A stretch of DNA of 16,442 bases. It comes from Flavobacteriales bacterium UBA3376 (GTDB lineage Bacteria; Bacteroidota; Bacteroidia; Flavobacteriales; Weeksellaceae). Below the pieces are notes generated by a model. That model saw only the letters and a program-made list of their open reading frames with translations, was not told where the DNA came from and searched no databases. The position numbers and the translations under genes are program-made. Numbering within the stretch: the first letter of the stretch is position 1; each line of letters starts with the position of its first letter. Below are positions 7,883 through 15,538 of the stretch, in pieces. The stretch covers positions 1-16,442 of the forward strand of contig DEQC01000084.1 of the NCBI GenBank assembly GCA_002359055.1, written 5' to 3'.

Positions 7883-7920
7883 CCGAAAATTTAATTTTCC
7901 AATGAAATATTTCGTCGGCT
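7881..7920 (+). other. Foldable intra-operon element between adaptor and pump genes
   Basis: AGCCGA (7881-7886, overlapping the adaptor stop codon) pairs perfectly with TCGGCT (7915-7920). Inside lie two smaller inverted repeats: AAAT/ATTT (7887-7890 with 7894-7897, extendable to 6 bp if the outer stem opens by two pairs) and the palindrome GAAATATTTC (7904-7913). Together they could fold as a three-way junction. No U-run follows, so it is not a classical terminator. A role in mRNA processing or in setting adaptor-to-pump stoichiometry is a guess; the inner stems are weak. Confidence 0.4.
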
Positions 7921-7943
7921 GTTGAATTAAAATACAGAAAAAA

Positions 7944-10900
7944 ATGCAAAAATTCATTCAAAATATAGTTGCCTTTTCTTTAAAGAATTCAGTGATAGTT
8001 TTCTTTCTCACCGGATTATTGGTGGTATTCGGCATCATCAGTTTAAAGAATACACCTATTGAAGCTTTTCCGGATGTGACCAACACACGCGCGAGAATCA
8101 TCACTCAGTGGGAGGGAAGAAGTGCTGAAGAAATCGAGAAATTTGTGACGCTTCCTATCATGAAAGAAATGAATACCATTCCCAAAAAATCTGAAGTTCG
8201 TTCGATTTCTTTGTTCGGATTATCGGTAGTTACAGTTGTATTCGATGACGATGTGGATGATTTTTATGCACAGCAATATGCTTCAAATCGTTTGCAAGGA
8301 ATTAATTTACCCGAAGGAGCAGAAGCAAGTATTGAACCTCCTTATGGAGCCACAGGTGAGATTTTTCGATATGTAATCCGAAGTGAGCGACCTATCAAAG
8401 AAATTACAGCCATACAGGATTGGGTGATTGAGAGAGAATTGGTAGCAGTTCCGGGGGTAGCAGACATTGTAAGTTTTGGTGGAGAAGAAAAAATTTATGA
8501 AATAAAAATCAATCCGACGGAATTAGCAAACTACGATTTATCGCCTTTGGATGTATTTGAAGCTGTTTCAAAAAGCAATATAAACGTAGGTGGAGATGTG
8601 ATTGAACGTGGAACCCAGGCTTATGTAGTTCGTGGAGTTGGTTTGTTGGAAAGTACAGAAGATATAGAAAATATATTGATAGAAGTTCGTGAAAGTACGC
8701 CAATTTTGGTCAAACATGTGGCTAAAGTCACTATTTCCGCCAAACCTCGATTAGGAAAAGTCGGGTTGCAAGATGAAGATGATTTGGTGCAAGGAATCGT
8801 CGTAATGTTGAGAGGCGAAAATCCGGGAGATGTAATTCCAAGGTTGAAAGAGAAAATAGAAGAACTCAACACGCGAATTTTACCTAAAGATGTTCAAATC
8901 GAAGCTTTTATCGATCGAACTGAACTTGTAAATACCACTGTAAATACGGTCGCCAAAAACATCATCGAAGGAATTATTCTGGTTTCAATAATTGTTTTTG
9001 TTTTTTTATACAATTGGCGAACGACTTTGATTGTTGCTTCAGTAATTCCACTTTCATTTTTGTTTGCAATCATCATGTTGCGCATTCAAGGTTTACCTGC
9101 AAATCTCATTTCGATGGGAGCCATCGATTTTGGTTTATTGTTGGAAGGAACTTTGGTCATCGTTGAAAGTGTTTTCGTAGCAATGGCAGCAAGAGCCAAA
9201 CAATTAGGAATGCCTGTTTTCAATAAAATGTCCAAATCCGGTTTGATTAAAAAAAGCGCAGGAAGTGTCGCGGGATATATTGTTTTTGCACAGTTGATAT
9301 TGATCGTCGCCTTAATTCCTATATTTTCTTTTCAAAAAGTGGAAGGCAAAATGTTTTCGCCTTTGGCATTTACTTTAGGTTATGCACTTCTAGGATCATT
9401 GATTTTAAGCATTACCTATGTTCCTGCATTGTGTAGAGTACTTCTTCGAAAAAATATAGTCGAAAGAGAGAATTTTATTTCGAAGTTCTTTAATCGCTCT
9501 ATGTATAAAATGTTTTTATGGAGCCATAAGAGAAAAAAGTTGACGCTCATAGCTTTTATTGGAATTTTAGTGGTTTGTGGCATTCGATTTATGAATTATG
9601 GAACTGAATTTATTCCCAACTTAAACGAAGGTGCTTTATACGTTAGAGCAACTTTGCCCAATAGTGTCAATTTGGAGGAATCTACGCGTTTGGCCAATGA
9701 AATGAAAAGTAAAATTCGAGATTTTGAAGAGGTTGAATTTGTGTTGAATCAAGTCGGAAGACCAAATGATGGAACAGATCCCACCGGTTTTTTTAACATT
9801 GAATTTCACATTCAATTATTTCCGGAAAAAGAATGGAAAAATAAACGCTCAAAGGAAGAGTTAATTGAAGAAATGCGTGCTGAACTTCAGAACTATCCAG
9901 GAGTGATTTTCGGATTTAGTCAACCGATTCAAGACAATGTTGAAGAATATGTGGCAGGTGTTAAAAGCTCTTTAGTGGTGAAGATTTTTGGTAATGATTT
10001 ATTCGAACTTGAAAACTATGCTGATCAAGTCGCAAATGCAATCAAAGATGTTCCCGGAATTAAAGACTTGAATGTATATAGAAACATCGGTTTGCCAGAA
10101 CTTCGTATTCAGCTGCATGATCATTTAATGGCGAGATATGGCGTTGATATGGAAAATGCCCAAACAGTAGTCGAAATGGCGATTGGAGGGAGAAAGGCTA
10201 CTAATTTTTATGAAGAAGATAGAATGTTTGATGTCAGGATTCGTTTTGAAAAAGAGTATAGAGATGATGATGAGAAAATTGGAAATATTTTGATTCCTAC
10301 AGCTTCCGGAGTGAAAATTCCTTTGAAAGAAATTTCTACCATCAGTTATATTACTGGTCCAACTTTTATTTATAGAGAAGGAAGCAGCCGATACATAGCA
10401 GTTGGATTTAGTGTTGAAGGAAGAGATTTGGGAAGTACCATCGAAGAAGCTCGTCAAAAAGTTGATGAAATGACCGATATTCCTGCTGAGACTAAAATTG
10501 TTTGGGCAGGTGAATTTGAAAGTAAAGAAAGAGCAACTTCACAATTGGCAGTAATCGTTCCTGCAGTTCTATTATTGATTTTATTTTTATTGTATTTTAA
10601 TTTTGGAACGGTTAAGGACACTTTGATTGCTGCAAGCACCATCCCTTATGCATTTATCGGTGGATTTATTTCACTCTGGATTACCGGAACTATCTTCGGA
10701 ATTTCAGCAGGTATAGGTTTCATTATTCTCTTTGGTGTCAACACGATCAATGGAATTATTCTAATTGCTGTGATGAGAGATTATTTAAGAAGAATGCCAT
10801 TGGAACAAGCCATAAAAAATGGTGTTCGAGACAGGATTCGACCCATTATTATGATTGCACTCATGGGTTCTGTGGGTTTGTTTCCTGCGGCTATCTCAAC

Positions 10901-11042
10901 AGGTATGGGATCTGAAATTCAAAAACCTTTGGCGATAATGATTGTTGGTGGATTATTGATTTGTATGATTTTATCTTTGACGGTTTTACCACAAGTTTTC
11001 TATTTTGCTTATAGAAAATCAAAAAACAAAAAGTCAAATTGA
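7944..11042 (+). CDS. Heavy-metal efflux RND pump (CzcA/CusA family)
   Basis: The proton-driven inner-membrane pump of the tripartite system. At 1032 residues it has the standard HME-RND length. It has a first transmembrane helix at about 13-33, a large periplasmic loop, a helix cluster at 340-500, a second periplasmic loop, and a last cluster from about 865 on (AVIVPAVLLLILFLLYF onward). Family motifs include TPIEAFPDVTN near 37-47 and VEGKMFSPLA near 466. The proton-relay motif in TM4 reads D395-FGLLL-E401-GTLVIV-E408, aligning with D402, D408 and E415 of CzcA; this points to the divalent-type (CzcA) rather than the Cu/Ag (CusA) signature, with the middle Asp replaced by Glu. Likely substrates are Co, Zn, Cd or Ni, but this is tentative. 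Its stop overlaps a VOC gene remnant. Confidence 0.95.
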   Translation: MQKFIQNIVAFSLKNSVIVFFLTGLLVVFGIISLKNTPIEAFPDVTNTRARIITQWEGRSAEEIEKFVTLPIMKEMNTIPKKSEVRSISLFGLSVVTVVFDDDVDDFYAQQYASNRLQGINLPEGAEASIEPPYGATGEIFRYVIRSERPIKEITAIQDWVIERELVAVPGVADIVSFGGEEKIYEIKINPTELANYDLSPLDVFEAVSKSNINVGGDVIERGTQAYVVRGVGLLESTEDIENILIEVRESTPILVKHVAKVTISAKPRLGKVGLQDEDDLVQGIVVMLRGENPGDVIPRLKEKIEELNTRILPKDVQIEAFIDRTELVNTTVNTVAKNIIEGIILVSIIVFVFLYNWRTTLIVASVIPLSFLFAIIMLRIQGLPANLISMGAIDFGLLLEGTLVIVESVFVAMAARAKQLGMPVFNKMSKSGLIKKSAGSVAGYIVFAQLILIVALIPIFSFQKVEGKMFSPLAFTLGYALLGSLILSITYVPALCRVLLRKNIVERENFISKFFNRSMYKMFLWSHKRKKLTLIAFIGILVVCGIRFMNYGTEFIPNLNEGALYVRATLPNSVNLEESTRLANEMKSKIRDFEEVEFVLNQVGRPNDGTDPTGFFNIEFHIQLFPEKEWKNKRSKEELIEEMRAELQNYPGVIFGFSQPIQDNVEEYVAGVKSSLVVKIFGNDLFELENYADQVANAIKDVPGIKDLNVYRNIGLPELRIQLHDHLMARYGVDMENAQTVVEMAIGGRKATNFYEEDRMFDVRIRFEKEYRDDDEKIGNILIPTASGVKIPLKEISTISYITGPTFIYREGSSRYIAVGFSVEGRDLGSTIEEARQKVDEMTDIPAETKIVWAGEFESKERATSQLAVIVPAVLLLILFLLYFNFGTVKDTLIAASTIPYAFIGGFISLWITGTIFGISAGIGFIILFGVNTINGIILIAVMRDYLRRMPLEQAIKNGVRDRIRPIIMIALMGSVGLFPAAISTGMGSEIQKPLAIMIVGGLLICMILSLTVLPQVFYFAYRKSKNKKSN

Positions 11043-11199
11043 AATTTTTACATCAGAAGCCAAACGAATATTCGATAAACTCTCTGAAGGAGGAAACATT
11101 GAAATGCCTTTAGAAGATATGTTTTGGGGAGATTATTTCGGATCTTTTATGGATAAATTCGGTGTGCATTGGATGATCAATTGTTCCCATCAATCTTAA
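11041..11199 (+). pseudogene. C-terminal remnant of a PhnB-like VOC (glyoxalase-fold) gene
   Basis: Translation in the frame of bases 11041-11043 gives about 52 residues resembling the C-terminus of PhnB/3-demethylubiquinone-type VOC proteins: SEAKRIFDKLSEGG, then MPLEDMFWGDYFG, then DKFGVHWMINC. Those family members are usually near 140 residues, so the first half or more is missing. The frame continues upstream only into the pump gene, where the sole possible start is a TTG at 11005, and no ATG precedes the conserved part. The coding quality is intact up to the stop at 11197-11199, so the loss looks like a recent deletion that welded the gene's tail to the pump's 3' end. VOC, SRPBCC and DinB genes are often neighbours in Bacteroidota, fitting the next gene. 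Confidence 0.75.
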
Positions 11200-11217
11200 A
11201 GTCTTAGAAAATTCATT

Positions 11218-12282
11218 ATGAGAATATTAAAAAAAATTCTGATAGTATTGTTAATTATCATTGCAATACCTTTAGTCGTTGCCTTATTTGTTCCAAAAGA
11301 ATCAGCAAGTGAAGGTCAAGTCATTATCAATCAACCCAAAGAAGTGGTTTTTGATTATATCAAATATGTAAAAAATCAAGACAATTTTGGAAAATGGCAA
11401 CTATCTGATCCTAATATAAAAACTACTTCAGAAGGCGAAGATGGAACGGTTGGATTTAAATACAGTTGGGAGAGTGAGAAGTTGGGCAAAGGCGCACAAG
11501 AAATCGTCGGTATAATCGATGGTGAAAGATTGGATACACATATGTTTTTCTATGATTTTGATGAAACACCGAATCCATCTTATTTTACGGTAGAAGAGAA
11601 GGGAACTGATCAAACGCTTGTGAAATGGGGAATTTCTTGGAAAAGTAAATATCCTTTCAATTTGATGAATTTGTTTATCAATATGGATAAAGATTTCAAT
11701 GAAGGTTTAAACAATTTAAAAGAAATTCTTGAAAATCAACCACTTAAAAATGAAGAACTTGCATTTTTAAATAATTACTTTGAAGAAACTTTTCAGCATT
11801 TGAAAGATAATGTTTCAAATTTGAATCAAGAGCAATTACAATTTAAACCTTCGGAAGATCAATGGAGCGTCAGTCAATGTTTGGAACATATCATTTTGAC
11901 AGAGGAGATGATTTTTGGCAGTATAGAAGAATATTTGCAAAATTCACCTCGAGCGGAAGATCGAGAAAACATCAAACTTTCAGACCAAGAAATATTGAAT
12001 TTTTTAACGGATAGAACCGAAAAGTTTAAAGCATCTGAAGATTTAACTCCAATAGGAAAATACACTGATGTTGAAGTTGCATTGAATGATTTGAAAAATC
12101 AAAGAGAAGCATTGCATAAACTTTTGGAAAATACATCAATCGATGATTTGAGAAATAGAGTCAACGAATCACCTTTTGGGCCAATTGATGTTTATCAATC
12201 CATACTTTTTATGGGCGCTCATACGGCAAGACATACTTTGCAAATTGAAGAAATTAAATCAAATCCTAATTTTCCAAATTGA
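11218..12282 (+). CDS. Membrane-anchored SRPBCC (START-like) - DinB fusion protein
   Basis: A 354-residue protein in three parts. A single N-terminal transmembrane helix or uncleaved signal lies at about 5-25. An SRPBCC/polyketide-cyclase-like domain follows at about 32-170 (GQVIINQPKEVVFDYI is the typical first strand and helix, TLVKWGISWKS a late strand). A DinB-type four-helix bundle then occupies about 180-347. The DinB part keeps a putative metal triad: H224 in QCLEHI, and H335 and H339 in HTARH. DinB-superfamily members include thiol-dependent transferases as well as proteins of unknown role; the SRPBCC fold binds hydrophobic ligands. No substrate can be named. It starts 18 bp after the VOC remnant. 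The two domains are normally separate genes; the reading frame through the linker (170-180) is clean, so I take the fusion as genuine. Confidence 0.82.
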   Translation: MRILKKILIVLLIIIAIPLVVALFVPKESASEGQVIINQPKEVVFDYIKYVKNQDNFGKWQLSDPNIKTTSEGEDGTVGFKYSWESEKLGKGAQEIVGIIDGERLDTHMFFYDFDETPNPSYFTVEEKGTDQTLVKWGISWKSKYPFNLMNLFINMDKDFNEGLNNLKEILENQPLKNEELAFLNNYFEETFQHLKDNVSNLNQEQLQFKPSEDQWSVSQCLEHIILTEEMIFGSIEEYLQNSPRAEDRENIKLSDQEILNFLTDRTEKFKASEDLTPIGKYTDVEVALNDLKNQREALHKLLENTSIDDLRNRVNESPFGPIDVYQSILFMGAHTARHTLQIEEIKSNPNFPN

Positions 12283-12342
12283 AATTAAATTATAATTTAA
12301 ATTCTTGATTTCAAATTGTTTAGATAAGATTAATTAATCTAA
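12283..12342. other. Short AT-rich gap between convergent genes, weak inverted repeats
   Basis: Sixty bases separate the ends of the SRPBCC-DinB gene (plus) and nhaA (minus). TTAGAT (12320-12325) can pair with ATCTAA (12337-12342), and AGATTAATTAATCT (12327-12340) is a perfect palindrome; further upstream AAATTATAATTT is another. All pairs are A-T rich with few G-C pairs, so a bidirectional terminator is possible but weak. Confidence 0.3.
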
Positions 12343-13689
12343 TTATTTAGTATCATCGATTTCACTTTCGTTTGAATTTTTACTCAAGATTATATAACCT
12401 AAAACACCACCAATGATAGAAGCGGTGAAAATTCCAATCTTGGCTTGTGTTACGTATGACTCATTTTCAAATGCCAAAGTGGTGATGAAAATAGACATGG
12501 TAAATCCAATAGCTGCCAACAAACTCAATCCGAATAGGTTTTTTAAATTCATACCCTGTGGAAAACTTGCAACTTTTAATTTGATCAAAAGCATTGTAAA
12601 TCCAACGATACCAATGACTTTGCCCAATAAAAGACCTAATGCAACTCCCAAAGCAACATTGGTTTGAAACAGTTCTTCAGGATTGATTGACAAAGAAACT
12701 CCCGCATTGCTCAAAGCAAAAATTGGTAAAACAAAAAATGTAACAAACGGATGTAGAGAATGCTCTAAGCTTTGGAGTGGTGGCATAGCATCTTTAGTGT
12801 CTTTTCTGATTTCGCTTAAATAATGAACTTGCTCTTCGGTCAAAGTTGGAATTTCATTTTTTGGATCTATATTCATAAATAATTTAAGATGCCTTGTAAT
12901 TTTATTGAAAAACTCCTTTTCTTTCGTTTTTACATCAGCAGGTATCATAAATGCAGCGATTACAGCAGCGATGGTTGCATGTACACCTGACAATAAAAAA
13001 GCGGTCCAAACACCTCCAATTCCTATGATGGCATAAAATAAAACATTTCGAACGCCCAATCGATTGGCAATAAACATCACTGAAGCAAATGCCAATCCAA
13101 GCCCTAAACTCATGATTGAAATTTCTGATGTATAAAACAATGCAATGACCATTACTGCTCCTAAATCATCTACAATTGCCAATGCAGTCAAAAATACTTT
13201 TAGTGCCAATGGCACTTTGTTGCCTAAAATATATAAAACTCCTAAAGCGAAAGCAATATCTGTAGCCATAGGGATTCCCCAACCATTACTCATCTCGCCC
13301 GAAGGATTCAATAGTAAGTAAATAGTAGCAGGAACAATCATACCTCCCAAAGCAGCGAAAATCGGCAAAATAGCTTTGCGTGGACTTGATAATTCTCCTC
13401 CTACAAATTCTCTTTTGAGCTCTAAACCGACGACAAAAAAGAATATAGCCATCAAACCATCATTCACCCAATGTAAAATACTTAAATCGATGAGGGGTTG
13501 GTTATTGAATGTAAGTGCTACTTTATATTTTAAAACCTCGAAATAACTGTCTGCCAATGGTGAGTTGGCCAAAATAAGTGCTATGATTACACTTATTCCC
13601 AAAATAATGCCACCCGATTTTTGATTTTGAATAAATTTCTGAATAGGTTTATTGAATTTATCTATTGGATAAATTTTTTCTTGATGCAT
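12343..13689 (-). CDS. nhaA: Na+/H+ antiporter NhaA
   Basis: An inner-membrane antiporter that exports Na+ (or Li+) in exchange for protons, used for pH and salt homeostasis. The sequence follows E. coli NhaA closely: GWGIPMATDIAFALGVL carries D144 (equivalent to D133), LTALAIVDDLGAV carries D174 and D175 (equivalent to the ion-binding D163/D164), and K357 in LLGKVIGI corresponds to K300. GFTMSIFITTLAF near 395-407 is the last family signature. At 448 residues it is about 60 longer than E. coli NhaA, mainly through a charged insertion of about 40 residues at roughly 254-300, in a loop between the two helix bundles, before LEHSLHPFVTFFVLPIFALSNAG. rmuC ends 39 bp upstream on the same strand, so read-through is likely. 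Confidence 0.97.
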   Translation of the reverse strand: MHQEKIYPIDKFNKPIQKFIQNQKSGGIILGISVIIALILANSPLADSYFEVLKYKVALTFNNQPLIDLSILHWVNDGLMAIFFFVVGLELKREFVGGELSSPRKAILPIFAALGGMIVPATIYLLLNPSGEMSNGWGIPMATDIAFALGVLYILGNKVPLALKVFLTALAIVDDLGAVMVIALFYTSEISIMSLGLGLAFASVMFIANRLGVRNVLFYAIIGIGGVWTAFLLSGVHATIAAVIAAFMIPADVKTKEKEFFNKITRHLKLFMNIDPKNEIPTLTEEQVHYLSEIRKDTKDAMPPLQSLEHSLHPFVTFFVLPIFALSNAGVSLSINPEELFQTNVALGVALGLLLGKVIGIVGFTMLLIKLKVASFPQGMNLKNLFGLSLLAAIGFTMSIFITTLAFENESYVTQAKIGIFTASIIGGVLGYIILSKNSNESEIDDTK

Positions 13690-13728
13690 CTACTTTGAAT
13701 TTAGGTTGTAAAAGTATAGAATCGAGAT

Positions 13729-14988
13729 TTATTCTCCTAATAATCCATCATTAGATTTTTCGACTATAAACTCATTACCTAAAACTTTTACAGAATCATC
13801 TTCAGGCAATTCTTGTACAGTTTTTAATTTTCTTTCGATGGCTCTTGACCGAACGCTTGCAGTATCAATCACGTTGGAGGCTTCTTGAAGTTTCTTTTTT
13901 GTCTTGTCCAATATTTTTCCAAATCTGCTGAATTCAGTTTTCACCGCACCGAGTATTTCCCATACTTCACTTGATCTTTTTTCGATGGCTAAAGTCTTAA
14001 AACCCATTTGCAGGCTACTTAAAAAAGCAACCAAATTGGTAGGTCCGACCACAGTGATTTTATATTCTTTTTGTAAAAATTCAAACAAGCCTGGTCTTCT
14101 CAAAATCTCAGCATACAAACTTTCAGTTGGAACAAACATGATCGCAAAGTCAGTTGTTATGGGCGGATTGATATATTTCTCACGTATGTCTCTGGCGTTT
14201 CTTTTAACTGAACTTTCAAATTGTTTGGACAGATTCTCCAATTCGCTTTTTGAATAGTTTTCTAAATGGTCCATGGCTTCAATAAATCTCAAATAATCTT
14301 CGATTGGGAATTTTGAGTCTATTGGAAGTAGTAAGTCCTGATTTTCTGAATTTTTATTGGGCAATTTTATAGCGAATTCTACTCTTTGCTGGCTGTTTTT
14401 TTTGACTTGAGCATTTTGAATAAATTGTTGAGGTGAGAGAATTTGATCCAAAATAGTTGCCAATTGAATTTCACCTAAATTTCCTCTGGTTTTTACATTG
14501 GTCAAAACTTTTTTTAAATCTCCAACGCCTGACGCCAAAGTCTGCATTTCACCTAAACCTTTATGAACTTGCTCGAGTCGTTCACTAATGATTTTAAACG
14601 AACTATCGAATCTCTTCTCAACTGTTTCTTGAAGTTTTTCATCGACAGTTTTTCTCATTTCTTCCAACTTTTTATTGTTGTCTTCTTGAATATCTTTCAA
14701 TTTATTTTCGACTACTTCTCTAATTTCTTTGAAGTTTAAATTGAGTTTCTGTTCGAAATTATCCAAAGATTGAGACAATTCTAATCGATGTTCTCTGGAG
14801 GATTTTTCATTTTCATTTCTATTCCTTGAAAATTCATCTCTTATGATCAAATCTATACGAGTGATTTCCTGTTCTATTTTTGTAAATTTATCGTTTAAAT
14901 CGTTTGAGGTTTTAGGAGATCTAAAGATAGAAATCAAGAGATTAATTGCTGTGAGCAATATCAATAGTATCAAAAGAATTTGAATCAT
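13729..14988 (-). CDS. rmuC: DNA recombination protein RmuC
   Basis: RmuC family proteins are membrane-anchored coiled-coil proteins with a nuclease-like C-terminal domain; E. coli rmuC limits recombination at inverted repeats. The 419-residue product has an N-terminal transmembrane helix (about 3-21), a long charged coiled coil (about 30-150) and the RmuC domain (about 155-385). Diagnostic stretches are RGNLGEIQLATIL (168-180), LPIDSKFP (221-228) and, further on, TTDFAIMFVPTESLYAEIL and VVGPTNLVAFL. The start at 14988 places the membrane helix right at the N-terminus, as usual in the family. nhaA follows 39 bp downstream on the same strand; a 102-bp gap lies upstream. Confidence 0.95.
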   Translation of the reverse strand: MIQILLILLILLTAINLLISIFRSPKTSNDLNDKFTKIEQEITRIDLIIRDEFSRNRNENEKSSREHRLELSQSLDNFEQKLNLNFKEIREVVENKLKDIQEDNNKKLEEMRKTVDEKLQETVEKRFDSSFKIISERLEQVHKGLGEMQTLASGVGDLKKVLTNVKTRGNLGEIQLATILDQILSPQQFIQNAQVKKNSQQRVEFAIKLPNKNSENQDLLLPIDSKFPIEDYLRFIEAMDHLENYSKSELENLSKQFESSVKRNARDIREKYINPPITTDFAIMFVPTESLYAEILRRPGLFEFLQKEYKITVVGPTNLVAFLSSLQMGFKTLAIEKRSSEVWEILGAVKTEFSRFGKILDKTKKKLQEASNVIDTASVRSRAIERKLKTVQELPEDDSVKVLGNEFIVEKSNDGLLGE

Positions 14989-15061
14989 TTTTGGCTTTAC
15001 TTATTTGAGAATTTAATGAAAAATACAATTTACAAATCAATTCACAAATAAAATGCAAATC

Positions 15062-15090
15062 GATGAAAGTAGAAGGATGAAAAGTAGAAA
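15062..15090. repeat. Two-copy purine-rich direct repeat
   Basis: GATGAAAGTAGAAG (15062-15075) is followed immediately by GATGAAAAGTAGAA (15076-15089), two copies of a 14-bp unit differing by one inserted A. It lies directly behind the stop codon of the minus-strand zinc-ribbon gene, in the gap before rmuC. Such purine-rich spacer repeats are common between genes in this group, probably from replication slippage. Confidence 0.55.
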
Positions 15091-15441
15091 TTAATCGTTT
15101 TTAACCACCAAAAGCCATCCGTTTTCTAAAACTTTATAACCGATATTATAAATGAATCTGTATTCAGAACCGTTTTTGTATTTTCTTAAATGGGTGAAAT
15201 ATTCGAATTTATAACCCAATTTTTCGAGATGTTCTTTATTGGTTTTTGTTTTTCCCTCTTTGAAATTGAGTTGATTTAAAATGTTGTAATTCTTTCTCAA
15301 TCTGCGATTGATACTTCGCATCAAATTGTTGACATCCTTATTGTATCGATTGTTATAAGTATTTCTACAACTGTCATTACAAAATTTTTTATCGACACGT
15401 CCAATGATTTTGTCCCCACATTCTAAACAATTATTGCTCAT
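15091..15441 (-). CDS. Small zinc-ribbon protein of unknown function
   Basis: A basic 116-residue protein. C5 and C8 (CLEC) and C21 and C25 (CNDSC) form a CxxC-x12-CxxxC treble-clef-like zinc-binding site, with the segment GDKIIGRVDKKF between them. A basic helical stretch follows (RNTYNNRYNKDVNNLMRSI and RRLRKN), then a beta-rich tail ending GYKVLENGWLLVVKND. There is no signal peptide or membrane helix, so it should be cytoplasmic; the basic surface suggests nucleic-acid binding, but that is inference. I recall close relatives as conserved hypothetical proteins throughout Flavobacteriia. It seems to be its own transcription unit, with a promoter-like site 33 bp upstream and 102 bp to rmuC. 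Confidence 0.88.
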   Translation of the reverse strand: MSNNCLECGDKIIGRVDKKFCNDSCRNTYNNRYNKDVNNLMRSINRRLRKNYNILNQLNFKEGKTKTNKEHLEKLGYKFEYFTHLRKYKNGSEYRFIYNIGYKVLENGWLLVVKND

Positions 15442-15473
15442 AACTATAGGTTTAAGTAGTTGAAAGGTTATGT

Positions 15474-15481
15474 CAAATATA
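15474..15481 (-). promoter_or_regulatory. Candidate -7 promoter element for the zinc-ribbon gene
   Basis: On the minus strand the sequence reads TATATTTG, an exact match to the Bacteroidota -7 consensus TAnnTTTG, 32 bases before the ATG at 15441. A start near 15467 would give a leader of about 25 bases. No clear TTG stands at the -33 distance, which lowers confidence in an AT-rich genome. Confidence 0.4.
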
Positions 15482-15538
15482 ATGATTTAGATTGAATCTT
15501 GGGTTTAAGTGTTCTGTGTGTAATGTTTAGCTTAAATA

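Noticed and set aside
11005..11199. A real 64-residue gene starting at TTG 11005
   Set aside because: It would start inside the pump gene on a rare start codon, and its conserved part matches only the end of a longer VOC protein; a remnant explains it better.
13904..14257. Long plus-strand open frame opposite rmuC
   Set aside because: Antisense shadow of a clearly conserved gene; the translation has no recognisable features.
15451..15536. Scattered TTTAAG/CTTAAA words upstream of the zinc-ribbon gene as a second regulator site
   Set aside because: Copies at 15451, 15504 and 15531 are not spaced by helical turns and lie in mixed orientation; likely chance.
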